Of a stretch of DNA of 64,000 bases, positions 1 through 8,970 are shown piece by piece (positions within the stretch are counted from its first letter, which is position 1; each line of letters starts with the position of its first letter). The position numbers were made by a program, and so were the translations under genes. The notes beneath the pieces are model-generated. The model did not search any database. It was not told where the DNA came from and was given only the letters and a program-made list of their open reading frames with translations. Origin of the DNA: JBCFBK01 sp038562555. Its GTDB lineage: Bacteria; Bacteroidota; Bacteroidia; Bacteroidales; Prolixibacteraceae. The stretch spans positions 1 to 64,000 of the forward strand of contig JBCFBK010000004.1 in the NCBI GenBank assembly GCA_038562555.1, given 5' to 3'.

Positions 1-1
1 G

Positions 2-559
2 CTTAATCCTGACGCATACGGATTAAGCTCCTTTAATTACGAGACACTTTATGGGCGGAAACAATCGGCCGGAGAAGCAGTTCCGCAAACCGGAAAGGAA
101 GCCGCACAGGTTATTTTTCAAAAGAGAACCCTGAAGAAGGTGCTGATCATGGCACCCCTGCTTTTTGCATTAGCAGTAACTCCGCTGAAAAATAACAAAG
201 AAAATTTGCAGGGATCGAGCCTGGGAAACCTCACCGAAATGATTACCCTCAATGAACCGGTTATACAGGCTGACCTCATGGCAAAACAGGAAGTCATAGC
301 GGCCGAAGCAGCGGAAAAACCGGTGGCTGATCATAAGTATTTTGTCATCGGCGGCAGCTTTAAAAACGAAGAAAATGCGGTCAATTTCTTTACCTCACTA
401 AAAGAAGAAGGTTATCCCGCGTGCGATCTGGGAATTATTCAGGGATTACATTACATTGCCGTAGAAAGTTTTGCCACTTTCCCGGAAGCACAAAAAGGCC
501 ACAGCGATTATACATCGAAGGTGTCTGGCTCAGGAGCGTGGATCTACATAAAAAAATAA
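2..559 (+). CDS. HU-CCDC81/SPOR-type envelope protein, C-terminal part
   Basis: The frame is open to the left edge, so the start lies outside the window; an internal ATG at 140 is not the true start. What is visible is a linker, a single hydrophobic segment (VLIMAPLLFALAVTPL), a polar spacer and a C-terminal SPOR-like domain that begins near the motif KYFVIGGSF. SPOR domains bind septal, denuded peptidoglycan. In Bacteroidota this layout usually follows an N-terminal HU-like CCDC81 domain, and the residues before the membrane segment (GLSSFNYETL) fit that family. The protein is probably anchored in the inner membrane with SPOR in the periplasm. The HU part is inferred, not seen. A hairpin terminator follows the stop directly. 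Confidence 0.75.
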   Translation, partial: LNPDAYGLSSFNYETLYGRKQSAGEAVPQTGKEAAQVIFQKRTLKKVLIMAPLLFALAVTPLKNNKENLQGSSLGNLTEMITLNEPVIQADLMAKQEVIAAEAAEKPVADHKYFVIGGSFKNEENAVNFFTSLKEEGYPACDLGIIQGLHYIAVESFATFPEAQKGHSDYTSKVSGSGAWIYIKK

Positions 560-563
560 ACAG

Positions 564-591
564 AGCCCCTTGCTGAGGGGCTTTCTTTTTT
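564..591 (+). terminator. Rho-independent terminator
   Basis: A perfect 7-bp stem (AGCCCCT / AGGGGCT) with a 5-nt loop is followed by a T-rich run. It starts 5 nt after the SPOR gene stop. It also rules out a possible TTG start at 570 for the next gene, since that codon lies inside the stem. Confidence 0.85.
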
Positions 592-638
592 ATCTGCAGC
601 TTCAACCAAAACTAAATGACACGATCAACAGCTCGAAC

Positions 639-1544
639 ATGTTTAAACCTGATTTCTTAAAGGCCGGAGACAGAATCCGGATTGTCTCACCGGCCGGGTG
701 GGTGAAAGAAGAAAAAGTTCTGCCTGCCGTAGAACTACTCCGAAACGAAGGGTTTGAGGTTGTTTTGGGTGATCATGTCTTTAGCAGGCATTTTCAGTTT
801 GCAGGTGCAGACCAGGAACGGCTCTCCGACATTCAGCTTGCTTTTGATGACCCGCAATGTAAGGCTGTGATCTGCTCACGGGGAGGTTACGGTTCGGTCA
901 GGATTGCCGGCGACATTAATTTCTCCTTCTTCCGCGATCATCCGAAATGGTTGGTCGGGTTCTCCGATATAACCCTACTGCATGCCCGTCTTCAAAAAGA
1001 AGGATTTTGCAGCATCCATGGTGCCATGCCCGCTTTTTACCTGAACGACGACCAGCCCAGCCAAAGTTTCAGTGCACTGATGAAGGTGCTGAAAGGGGAT
1101 GTGCCGTCAAATACCCTTTCCCCGCAGCAATTCAACCGGCACGGAAGCGCCACCGGCATGCTGACCGGCGGAAACCTGTCGATCGTGTACAGCCTCATTG
1201 GGACGCCGATGGAACAGGACACGGATGGTCATATCCTGTTTATCGAAGACATTTCAGAATACCTGTATCACCTCGACCGGATGATGCACAGTCTGAAATT
1301 TTCCGGAAAGCTCAGTAAGCTCAAAGGCCTCCTCGTTGGCGGATTTACAGAGGTCAGGGACAATGAATCACCCTTCGGACAAAACGTTGAGGAAATCGTG
1401 ATGCAGGTTGCCGGCGAATATAACTATCCCATTTGCTTTGGCTTCCCGGCCGGTCATTTGGATGTGAATCTGCCGGTCGTGCTGGGGGCCACGTACCGCC
1501 TTGAAGTGGATGAAAAACAGGCTTCCTTTTCAATGGTTCCCTGA
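639..1544 (+). CDS. Peptidase S66, LD-carboxypeptidase (LdcA-like)
   Basis: About 301 residues, the normal length for S66 muramoyl-tetrapeptide carboxypeptidases, which remove the terminal D-Ala from murein tetrapeptides during cell-wall recycling. The N-terminal RIRIVSPAG strand, the RGGYG turn (about 81-85) and the nucleophile motif GFSD with Ser109 are present. The downstream glutamate (in FIEDISEYLYHLDRMM) and the histidine (in FPAGHLDVNLP) complete the expected Ser-Glu-His triad. ATG 639 is chosen because the upstream TTG at 570 lies in a terminator hairpin. No signal peptide, so probably cytoplasmic. It stands alone between the SPOR gene and the convergent efflux operon. Confidence 0.88.
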   Translation: MFKPDFLKAGDRIRIVSPAGWVKEEKVLPAVELLRNEGFEVVLGDHVFSRHFQFAGADQERLSDIQLAFDDPQCKAVICSRGGYGSVRIAGDINFSFFRDHPKWLVGFSDITLLHARLQKEGFCSIHGAMPAFYLNDDQPSQSFSALMKVLKGDVPSNTLSPQQFNRHGSATGMLTGGNLSIVYSLIGTPMEQDTDGHILFIEDISEYLYHLDRMMHSLKFSGKLSKLKGLLVGGFTEVRDNESPFGQNVEEIVMQVAGEYNYPICFGFPAGHLDVNLPVVLGATYRLEVDEKQASFSMVP

Positions 1545-1590
1545 TCGCAGTGACCCTGCCCCGCCTTAGACCATATTGCCGGATTGACGA

Positions 1591-4500
1591 TTATTTTTCA
1601 GGCAGTTTCACCTTCACACGGCGTTTTTCAACCCACAGATAGATCGTTGGCAAAACCAGCAGGGTAAGCAGGGTCGATGTCACCAGACCTCCGATCACCA
1701 CCGTAGCCAACGGCCGCTGCACTTCAGAACCAGGTCCCGAGTTAAATGCCATGGGGATGAAGCCCAAACTGGCCACCAGCGCCGTCATCAGCACGGGGCG
1801 CAACCGGTCGGCCGCACCCGCTATGACCAGGTTTTTCAACGGACCTTTTTCTTCATTACGAAGTTCATTGATATGATCAAGCAGCACGATCCCATTCAAA
1901 ACGGCCACACCAAACAAGGCTACAAAGCCAATGCTGGCCGATACGGAAAGATACATGCCGCGCATCCAAAGCAGAAAAATCCCCCCCGACAAAGCAAACG
2001 GCAGGTTCATTAAAATGATCATAGCATACCGCATTTGACCGAAATTGAGATACAGCAAACCGATAATGATAAACAACGACAAGGGTACTACCAGCAATAG
2101 ATGGTTCATGGCCCGGCGCTGGTTTTCAAACGCACCGCCATATTCCAGGAAATAGCCGGGCGGAACGTTTGCCTTTTTATCGATAGAAGCCTGTAAAGCA
2201 GCCACATAAGTACCAATGTCTATGTTGCGGATATTGATGCCGACGATCAGCCTTCGCCAGCCATTCTCACGCTGGATTTCACGGGGGCCCTCCTGCGCTT
2301 CAATGCGGCCGAGCCGGCTAAGCGGAATGGATTGCCCGTTTGCCAGGTGGACCGGTATCTGCTGAATTTGCTGCAATTCCTTCCGGATCTCTTCCGGATA
2401 GCGAACAAGGATGTCAAACCGACGCTGGCCTTCATAAACCTGTCCTGCTATTTGTCCGCCAATACCAGCCTCAATCACCTGCTGGACATCATCCACATTC
2501 AGCCCGAACGATGCCACTGCGTCGCGATCAATTTCAATAGTCAGGTAGGGTTGTCCGATCGGCTGCTCCACGAAGTAGTTATCCGTCCCTTCAATGCCTC
2601 TGACCACTTCTGAAATGGACTCGCCGATACGGTTCAGTTCATCCAGATCCTCTCCGTAAATCTTAACGGCCAGGTCCGATTTTACCCCGCTGGTCAGTTC
2701 ATCCACCCGCATGGCAATGGGCTGGGTAAAGTTATAGGCCAGCCCCGGTTCCGTTTTCAGATAAGGCTCAATTTGAGCAATCAGATCGTCTTTGGTAATG
2801 CCTTTCCGCCATTCATCAGGATTTTCCAGCACCACCCAGACATCGGTCTGGTGAACCCCCATCCAGTCGTTGGCCAGGTCGGAACGCCCTGTTTTAGGAA
2901 CAACCGTTTTAATCTCCGGAATGTTTTTAATGAGTTGCGCACCCAGCCAGTTGGCATTTTCGATCGATTCTTCGAGGGTCACTGAAGGCATCCGGACCTG
3001 TTCTACCAGAATCGAGCCCTCCTCCAGTTCGGGCAAAAATTCACTTCCCATCCGGAAAAGAACAAGCAGGGAGGCCGCAAAGACTGCGAGCGCAATGCTT
3101 ACCACGACGATACGACGCTGGATATACCGTTCAAGAAAATTTCTGTAAACGGGTCGCAACCAGTCGATGAGCCAATTTTTCCGCGGTTTCACCCCCTTTC
3201 TGAAAACAACAGCGGATACGGCCGGGATAAAAACAAGGGCCAGGAGCAGCGATCCCAGCACGGCAGCGGCCACGGTAATAGCCATTGGCCGGTATAAAAT
3301 TCCCTCCGTACCACTAAAGGTCATGATTGGCACGTAAACCATCAGAATGATCAGCACCCCGAAAAAAATTGGCCGTACCACCTGCCGGGCAGCCTCTATG
3401 ATCACGGAATCCGACGTTTCTTCCTTCCGCTTATTCTCCTGAAGCCGGTGAATGATGTTCTCCACCATCACCACCGATCCGTCTACTACCATCCCAAAGT
3501 CGATAGCACCCAGGCTCATCAGGTTGGCCGCCAGTCCAAACTGCCGCATGCCGATAAAGGCAAAGAGCATTGAGAACGGGATCACCATGGCCACAATCAG
3601 GGCACCCGATATCTCTCCGAGCATCAGCAGTAAAACCACGATCACCAGAAAACCGCCTTCAATCAGGTTAGTGGTCAGGGTCCCGGTAGTCCGCTCAATC
3701 AGGTCCGACTGGTCATAAAACTTTTCGATACTTACACCATCGGGGAGGTTTTTATTGACCGACTCTATTTTCGCTTCGATATCGGCAATCACTTCACGTC
3801 CGTTACCGCCGCGAAGCATCATGACAATGCCGGTCACCACCTCTCCCCGTCCGTCGCGGGTAACTCCTCCCTGCCTGATCTGGGTTCCCATTTCCACCTC
3901 GGCCAGATCGCGGATAAATACAGGTTTGTTGTCCAGTTTCGTCACCACGATATTCAGGATATCCTCTTTTTTCGTGATCTGTCCGAAGCCCCTGACAATG
4001 TATTGCTCGCGGTTGTGTTCCAGGTAATTCCCGCCCGACACCGAGTTATTCCGGGCAATGGCGTCATTGATGTCCTGAATACCTACACCGTACGTGCGCA
4101 TCTTCCCGGGCTGAATAATCACATCATACTGTTTCACATGACCGCCAAAGGAGTTGATTTCAGTAACGCCCTTAACGATCTTTAACTGGGGAGCGATAAG
4201 CCAATCCTGAATTTCACGCAATTCAGTGAGAGAATAATTTTCGCCTTTCACCTCGTACTGGTAGATTTCACCAAGCGCTGTCGATATCGGCCCAAGCTTA
4301 GGCGCCGAAACATCGCCCGGCAACTCGTCGGTAATCGACTGAAGGCGCTGGCTCACCATCTGACGGGCAAAGTAGATGTCTGTGTTCTCCTCAAACTCCA
4401 CCGTAACAGCCGACAGTCCGAATTGTGACGTGGACCTCACATCTTTCACGTCGGGCAAACCATTCATGGCGGTCTCGATCGGATAACTTACGAGCTTTTC

Positions 4501-4683
4501 CACATCATACGGTGAATAACGTCCTGCTTTGGTAATGACCAGCACCTGGACAGGTGTGACGTCGGGGAGTGAATTGATCGGTATCTGCATCAGCGAATAC
4601 AGTCCGGCAGCAGCCATCAGAATAACCAGTGAAAGCGCAACAAACTTCTGCCTGACCGAAAATACGATAATCTGATTTAGCAT
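1591..4683 (-). CDS. Heavy-metal efflux RND pump, CzcA/CusA family
   Basis: At 1030 residues with two similar halves, this is a full-length RND proton antiporter of the heavy-metal (HME) class. The TM4 signature GAIDFGMVV-DG (about 392-402) carries the acidic relay residues of that class. It is the last gene of a three-gene operon, 17 nt after the adaptor. By hand alignment, only the first of the three copper-binding methionines of E. coli CusA is kept (Met565); the other two positions appear to be Gln612 and Glu662 (FTQPIAMRVDELTSG). This points to a divalent-cation Czc-like pump rather than Cu/Ag, but the substrate is inference. The final residues RRVKVKLPEK are cytoplasmic. Confidence 0.92.
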   Translation of the reverse strand: MLNQIIVFSVRQKFVALSLVILMAAAGLYSLMQIPINSLPDVTPVQVLVITKAGRYSPYDVEKLVSYPIETAMNGLPDVKDVRSTSQFGLSAVTVEFEENTDIYFARQMVSQRLQSITDELPGDVSAPKLGPISTALGEIYQYEVKGENYSLTELREIQDWLIAPQLKIVKGVTEINSFGGHVKQYDVIIQPGKMRTYGVGIQDINDAIARNNSVSGGNYLEHNREQYIVRGFGQITKKEDILNIVVTKLDNKPVFIRDLAEVEMGTQIRQGGVTRDGRGEVVTGIVMMLRGGNGREVIADIEAKIESVNKNLPDGVSIEKFYDQSDLIERTTGTLTTNLIEGGFLVIVVLLLMLGEISGALIVAMVIPFSMLFAFIGMRQFGLAANLMSLGAIDFGMVVDGSVVMVENIIHRLQENKRKEETSDSVIIEAARQVVRPIFFGVLIILMVYVPIMTFSGTEGILYRPMAITVAAAVLGSLLLALVFIPAVSAVVFRKGVKPRKNWLIDWLRPVYRNFLERYIQRRIVVVSIALAVFAASLLVLFRMGSEFLPELEEGSILVEQVRMPSVTLEESIENANWLGAQLIKNIPEIKTVVPKTGRSDLANDWMGVHQTDVWVVLENPDEWRKGITKDDLIAQIEPYLKTEPGLAYNFTQPIAMRVDELTSGVKSDLAVKIYGEDLDELNRIGESISEVVRGIEGTDNYFVEQPIGQPYLTIEIDRDAVASFGLNVDDVQQVIEAGIGGQIAGQVYEGQRRFDILVRYPEEIRKELQQIQQIPVHLANGQSIPLSRLGRIEAQEGPREIQRENGWRRLIVGINIRNIDIGTYVAALQASIDKKANVPPGYFLEYGGAFENQRRAMNHLLLVVPLSLFIIIGLLYLNFGQMRYAMIILMNLPFALSGGIFLLWMRGMYLSVSASIGFVALFGVAVLNGIVLLDHINELRNEEKGPLKNLVIAGAADRLRPVLMTALVASLGFIPMAFNSGPGSEVQRPLATVVIGGLVTSTLLTLLVLPTIYLWVEKRRVKVKLPEK

Positions 4684-4700
4684 GACATTTTTTTTACAGG

Positions 4701-5903
4701 TTATTCTTCGGCGATCTGTTCGTAACGCGAAAGCGCTTTCAGACTGAAGACCTGGGAAACAGCAAGTTCTTCATTTTCCCTGATCCCGTTTCGGACAATA
4801 ACATGCTGATCCCTGATTTCGCCGATCTCGATGTAGCGTTTCTCGTACGTGTGCGCGTCTTTTTTGATGAATACAACCGGATTATTTCCGTCGTACGTCA
4901 GCGCTTTGAGCGGAACGGCAAATACCTTGCCGGCTGAGCTGGTATAGATTTCCATACGGATATTTTCCCCCGGCTTTGGCCAATTGTTTCTGGCAGCTAC
5001 CTCAACATTCACAACAACGGAGCGGTTATCCTCGTCCAGTCCGGGATTGACAGAAGCAATAATGGCAGTCAATGCGCCTGTTCCGTCCTCCCGCCGAAAA
5101 AGCTTAACACTATCACCTGGGCTGATAAATCCGGCATCCTCAGGATTTAAATATCCTTTAACAAGCACACGTTTCAGGTCGATTAGCCGTCCCAGTTCCT
5201 GCAAGGCGTTCACCGACTGTCCCAGTTCCACTTGCCGCTGATCGAAACTTCCGCCGATCGGTGCATGGATTTTAAGACTGGGGTCTATTTTCCCGCCATT
5301 CTTAAATAAGTCGATCTCATGGTCAGGCACACCGATCGCTTTCAGCCTCGCGTAAGCCGCATTCGATGAGGCCGTTGCGCGCTGGTAATCAGACGTTGCC
5401 CGATCGAGTTCCGATCCCGAACTGATGGTTTCCTCCACCAATTGCCTGGTACGTTCCAGCCGGCTTGTCTGAAATTTTTCTTCAGCTATCGCCTGCAAGT
5501 ACTCCGCTACGAGATTTCCAAATACAAGGCTTTCGATCCTGAACAGCTCCTGCCCCTGCCGAACCAGTTGTCCGTCGCGAACCATAATCCCCCTCACCTG
5601 CCCGTCAATGGGCGTACTGATAATACTGACGTGATTCTGTGCCGGAAAAACAACTCCCGGCACCCGCAGACTGTAATTCTGAATGTCACTGTTTACCCGG
5701 GCGGTTTCTATCTTTAATTCTTCCAGTTCCTTATCAGAAAGCGTCACAAGCAGCAGTTCGCCTTTTTCGCCCGATACGGAAGGCGGTGTTTGCTGCACTT
5801 CGTCCGTCTGTTCTTTTGTTGCGGAACCTCCTGAACAGGAAAACCATACAAAAGATATGAAGATAAGGATCGTTAAAGGGGAATTGCGGTATACTCCGGT
5901 CAT
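4701..5903 (-). CDS. Periplasmic adaptor lipoprotein of RND efflux system (CusB/CzcB-like)
   Basis: About 400 residues. The N-terminus is a lipoprotein signal with Cys23 in the lipobox (VWFSC), so the protein is probably tethered to the inner membrane. It has the adaptor order: a first lipoyl half (GQVRGIMVRDGQLVRQGQEL), a helical hairpin (about 125-200), a second lipoyl half (IHAPIGGSFDQRQVELGQSV), beta-barrel and membrane-proximal domains. It bridges the RND pump and the outer-membrane factor encoded on either side (11 nt and 17 nt gaps). No Met- or His-rich metal-binding extension is visible, so the metal cannot be read from this subunit. Confidence 0.88.
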   Translation of the reverse strand: MTGVYRNSPLTILIFISFVWFSCSGGSATKEQTDEVQQTPPSVSGEKGELLLVTLSDKELEELKIETARVNSDIQNYSLRVPGVVFPAQNHVSIISTPIDGQVRGIMVRDGQLVRQGQELFRIESLVFGNLVAEYLQAIAEEKFQTSRLERTRQLVEETISSGSELDRATSDYQRATASSNAAYARLKAIGVPDHEIDLFKNGGKIDPSLKIHAPIGGSFDQRQVELGQSVNALQELGRLIDLKRVLVKGYLNPEDAGFISPGDSVKLFRREDGTGALTAIIASVNPGLDEDNRSVVVNVEVAARNNWPKPGENIRMEIYTSSAGKVFAVPLKALTYDGNNPVVFIKKDAHTYEKRYIEIGEIRDQHVIVRNGIRENEELAVSQVFSLKALSRYEQIAEE

Positions 5904-5914
5904 GGTGGTTTTTT

Positions 5915-7153
5915 TTAATAAACTAACTCTTGCTTCAGAAATTTTTCCAGTTGTGCCAACTGTAAATAATAGTCTCGCAGGGAAACCAGATAACGTTTCT
6001 GGTTGGCCAGAAAAACTTGTTGCGCGTTGATCAGATTTAGCAGGTCGATCTCGCCCAGGCGATAGGCTTTCAGACTGAGCTGCTGCAGTTTCATTGACTT
6101 TCCGCTAATGGTGCTGTTGTACCGGTCGACCGTTCGTTTGCTGGTTTCATAGTTGTGCCAGGCATGTTCAATCTGCTGTTTCATATCCAACTCGATCGCT
6201 TTCTGCTGCCATTCGATCTCCCGCTGCCGGGCCTGCGCCATCCTGATCCGTCCTTTTTGTTCAAAAGGCAACCAGACCGGCAGGCTCAATCCGATTTCAA
6301 ACCCGTTGTAGTCGAAACCGCCCCCGTAGTTCTGCTTATACAGGTTAAAACGAATATCGGGCAAAATGTTGCTTTTCGCTTCCTTCAGCTTATTTTGGGA
6401 AGCCTGGTATTCGTGCATGGCTGCGATATAGCCCGGTTGCTCCTGCAAAACTGCCAGGGCCTGGATCTGGCCGATTTCCACATCGACACTCTTTAACGAA
6501 TCGCTGAACTGAATCGCATAACTGATTTGCGGAATCTCCAGTCCCATCAGGTAGAAAAGGCTGTATCGTGCCAAATGCAGCAGTCGTTCAGCTTCATCCA
6601 GCATATTCTCAGCGTCGGCCACCTGAAGCTCAGCATTGGCCAGATCCATTCCGTTTGCCATTCCCGTTTCAAATTTTGTAAACACGGCGTTGTAAAGATC
6701 ATCTGCCAGCTTCTTTTGCCGGATGCCCAGTTCCTTTAGATGCAGGGCGTAAAGCACTTCAATGTACCGCGATTTTACCTGCGATCTGATTTCGTTTTCG
6801 GCTGCCTCGATCCGATACCTCAGTGCCTTTTCCTCTTCATTAACCGCTTTGAGCCTGTAAACGGTTGTAAGCGGGAAATCGACCGACTGCGAAACGGTCC
6901 AGCGCCTTTCCTCGAAGGGTTTGCCGGCCTTCGAGTTGATCCCTTCTTCAAAATAACTTATTTCAGGCGCTTCAATTCCGGTCATCGTGCGCCATTCTGC
7001 TTCTTTTTGCGCCAGAGTCGCCCGAGCCTGGTTCAATTCCGGATTATTCACGATTGCCGAGTCTACTGCCTGCTGAATCAACAACGTATTTTCCTGTGCA
7101 GCCAAAAAACCAGGGAGAAAAATGAAGCTGATTATCACATTTTTGATCATCAT
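5915..7153 (-). CDS. Outer-membrane efflux protein, TolC/CzcC-like
   Basis: 412 residues with an N-terminal signal peptide (cleavage near FLAAQ) and two similar long-helix repeats typical of the outer-membrane efflux protein family (for example NPELNQARATLAQKEAEW and its counterpart in the second half). It is the first gene of the operon OMF-adaptor-RND and supplies the exit duct. The 160-nt gap to the divergent yraN gene should hold both promoters, but no convincing two-box promoter is visible there for this operon. No regulator (MerR, ArsR or two-component) lies next to it. Confidence 0.88.
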   Translation of the reverse strand: MMIKNVIISFIFLPGFLAAQENTLLIQQAVDSAIVNNPELNQARATLAQKEAEWRTMTGIEAPEISYFEEGINSKAGKPFEERRWTVSQSVDFPLTTVYRLKAVNEEEKALRYRIEAAENEIRSQVKSRYIEVLYALHLKELGIRQKKLADDLYNAVFTKFETGMANGMDLANAELQVADAENMLDEAERLLHLARYSLFYLMGLEIPQISYAIQFSDSLKSVDVEIGQIQALAVLQEQPGYIAAMHEYQASQNKLKEAKSNILPDIRFNLYKQNYGGGFDYNGFEIGLSLPVWLPFEQKGRIRMAQARQREIEWQQKAIELDMKQQIEHAWHNYETSKRTVDRYNSTISGKSMKLQQLSLKAYRLGEIDLLNLINAQQVFLANQKRYLVSLRDYYLQLAQLEKFLKQELVY

Positions 7154-7313
7154 GACGAAAATTTTTATCAGAACAAATGTTTGATAAAATCATAAAGACA
7201 AATGAGATGCCCGAATGTTCATAATAAAGTTCGTCATTTTTAGAAGATTTTACAAAATAAATTTTGAGCATTGGAGGCATTCCTTTAATTTAATTGAATA
7301 ATTTATTTTTCTA

Positions 7314-7679
7314 ATGGCCCTCCACACCGACACGGGGATTAAAGGAGAACAGCTTGCGCTGCAGTACCTGCAAGAGATCGGCTATCAGATACTCGATACG
7401 AACTGGCATGCCAGCCATTACGAAATTGATATTGTTGCCCGCGACGGAAACGAACTGGTGATCGTTGAAGTAAAAACCCGGCGCGGCGAAACTTACGGGC
7501 ATCCTTCAGAAGCTGTCAACAACAAGAAAATCCACCGCCTGATCAATGCTGCGGAACGTTACATCCACCGGTACAAGATTGACCGGGATACCCGCTTTGA
7601 CATCGTCTCTGTCATTTTCGCCGGCGGAAAATTTACCATCGAACATATTAAGGATGCCTTCTACCCTACGGCCAAATAA
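7314..7679 (+). CDS. YraN/UPF0102 family nuclease-fold protein
   Basis: 121 residues, the family's usual length. It has a PD-(D/E)XK-like core: EID at about 37-39 and EVK at 52-54, followed by a conserved TRRGETYGHPSEAV stretch. Members resemble Holliday-junction resolvase-type nucleases; the cellular role is unsettled. The gene is divergent from the metal-efflux operon and leads a short run of small housekeeping genes with an mmcQ-like gene 24 nt downstream. Confidence 0.9.
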   Translation: MALHTDTGIKGEQLALQYLQEIGYQILDTNWHASHYEIDIVARDGNELVIVEVKTRRGETYGHPSEAVNNKKIHRLINAAERYIHRYKIDRDTRFDIVSVIFAGGKFTIEHIKDAFYPTAK

Positions 7680-7703
7680 ATTATTTATCTTTAAACACAG
7701 AAT

Positions 7704-8057
7704 ATGAACATTGAAGATATCAGAAGCTATTGCCTCGCGAAAAAAGGGGTGACCGAGGAATTTCCTTTCGATGAAACTTCGCTCGTATACAAGGTTATGG
7801 GAAAGATGTTCCTGCTTACAGACCTTGATTCACAACTATGGATCAACCTCAAATGCGATCCTTTGAAAGCGATTGATCTTCGGGAAAGGTATCCGGGAGT
7901 ACGACCGGGATATCATATGAACAAGAAACACTGGAATACAATTTATGCAGACGGCTCGGTTCCTGACCGTATCCTCAGGGAATGGATCGATCATTCGTAC
8001 GACATGGTAGTGGAAAAGCTTTCCCGAAAACAAAAGGAACAACTGGAAAAAATGTGA
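7704..8057 (+). CDS. MmcQ/YjbR family protein
   Basis: 117 residues with the family's N-terminal pattern (IEDIRSYCLAKKGVTEEFPF) and the C-terminal KKHWNTIYADGSVPD segment. Family members adopt a double-wing fold like certain DNA-binding proteins, but no function is established. It is followed 8 nt later by a small S4-domain gene, so the two are probably co-transcribed. Confidence 0.85.
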   Translation: MNIEDIRSYCLAKKGVTEEFPFDETSLVYKVMGKMFLLTDLDSQLWINLKCDPLKAIDLRERYPGVRPGYHMNKKHWNTIYADGSVPDRILREWIDHSYDMVVEKLSRKQKEQLEKM

Positions 8058-8065
8058 AGGACAAG

Positions 8066-8272
8066 ATGATTCAATTCGAAATAACAACCGGCTACATTGA
8101 ACTAATCAAATTGTTAAAGCTGCTCCGGCTTGCCGAATCGGGAGGGCAGGCGAAATTAACGGTCGAAGAAGGCCTGGTCAAGGTGAACGGACAGACGGAG
8201 TACCGAAAACGGGCAAAACTCAGAAAGGGCGACCTGATCGAATTTGAAGGCCACCGGATCACAATTAAATAA
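8066..8272 (+). CDS. Small S4-domain RNA-binding protein (YbcJ-like)
   Basis: 68 residues from ATG 8066, almost entirely one S4 domain: LIKLLKLLRLAESGGQAK, then the loop VEEGLVKVNGQ and a basic KRAKLRKGDLIEF. YbcJ-type proteins are stand-alone S4 domains presumed to bind structured RNA. A longer frame upstream (to 7982) overlaps the mmcQ-like gene and adds 28 residues foreign to the family. ATG 8066 sits 8 nt after the upstream stop, with a purine-rich stretch before it. Confidence 0.85.
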   Translation: MIQFEITTGYIELIKLLKLLRLAESGGQAKLTVEEGLVKVNGQTEYRKRAKLRKGDLIEFEGHRITIK

Positions 8273-8307
8273 CCCCATACGCAAACGACTATTACCGACA
8301 GCAAGAA

Positions 8308-8405
8308 TAAAAAAAGCCGGAGAGGAATCTACCGGCTTGGATACTTGTGCGCTTAAGAGTGTGGAATGATAAGGAGAAAAAATTACTTGAGAATGTATTG
8401 TACAA
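8308..8405 (-). ncRNA. Candidate small RNA (about 100 nt)
   Basis: This lies in the 300-nt gap between the S4 gene and the carrier-protein gene. On the minus strand a two-box Bacteroidota promoter (8412-8444) is followed about 60 nt later by a GC stem (AGCCGG / CCGGCT, 8315-8336) and a run of seven T residues, the layout of a Rho-independent terminator. No reading frame is visible between them. The stem has no T run on the plus strand, so it is not the S4 gene's terminator. Promoter plus terminator with no gene suggests a short non-coding transcript. No known RNA family was recognised. Confidence 0.35.
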
Positions 8406-8411
8406 GCTTTT

Positions 8412-8444
8412 CAAAGATAATTCAATTTGTACCACTTGATCAAA
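8412..8444 (-). promoter_or_regulatory. Two-box Bacteroidota promoter for candidate sRNA
   Basis: On the minus strand: TTTG (8441-8444), a 21-nt spacer, then TATCTTTG (8412-8419). This matches the -33/-7 consensus TTTG / TAnnTTTG. It faces a terminator about 70 nt away with no gene between. Confidence 0.45.
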
Positions 8445-8515
8445 TTTTTAACCCGGCATTGTGTGAAGCACGCTGTTTTCTTTATGAAGTAGCTGTTTTA
8501 ACACATGAAGGATAA

Positions 8516-8555
8516 AAAAAGAGAGGACATTCCGGTTGAAATATCCTCTCTTTTT
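8516..8555. terminator. Bidirectional hairpin terminator
   Basis: Perfect 12-bp inverted repeat (AAAAAGAGAGGA / TCCTCTCTTTTT) around a 16-nt loop. It is A/T-flanked on both sides, so it can work in both directions. On the minus strand it closes the carrier-protein gene that ends at 8574. Confidence 0.8.
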
Positions 8556-8573
8556 ACCTGTTTAACCACCTTT

Positions 8574-8810
8574 TCAGGCAATATTTTCAACCAATTCCAG
8601 CGAATCTCTCACGTGGCTCAGTCGTGACACATCTTCTTCATCAATTGCAATATTGAATGTATCCTCCATATAATAAAGAAAAATAGCCCAGTCTACCTGA
8701 TCAAATTTCAGATCATTCTGAAAAGAAGCCTCCAGTTCGATGTTATCTCTGGGAACTCCTGTTTTTCTTAGGACCCGGTAAAGGGACCTTCTGATTGTTT
8801 TGTTTTCCAT
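8574..8810 (-). CDS. Acyl-carrier-protein-like protein lacking the phosphopantetheine serine
   Basis: 78 residues with the ACP helix pattern and the C-terminal helix ending (FNIAIDEEDVSRLSHVRDSL). Where ACPs have the D-S-L motif that carries 4'-phosphopantetheine, this protein reads F-D-Q-V-D-W, with Gln38 at the serine position. It cannot be charged in the normal way, so a structural or regulatory role, or binding to an acyl-transfer partner without a cargo, is possible but unproven. It is monocistronic between two terminators or gaps. A minus-strand TAATTTTG (8864-8871) may be its -7 box. Confidence 0.75.
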   Translation of the reverse strand: MENKTIRRSLYRVLRKTGVPRDNIELEASFQNDLKFDQVDWAIFLYYMEDTFNIAIDEEDVSRLSHVRDSLELVENIA

Positions 8811-8970
8811 CTTTTTTAATTTGTCTCACCTTGTTTTCAAAAAACACAGAGCATAATTCGGGCCAAAATTAAAAAATCGAACAAAATATTAAACGATTCC
8901 AATGTTAAATGTTTTGAAAACGCCTTATCCCGCTTTTGGTGAGATAAACAGCAGAGGCTAATTTCAGGAG

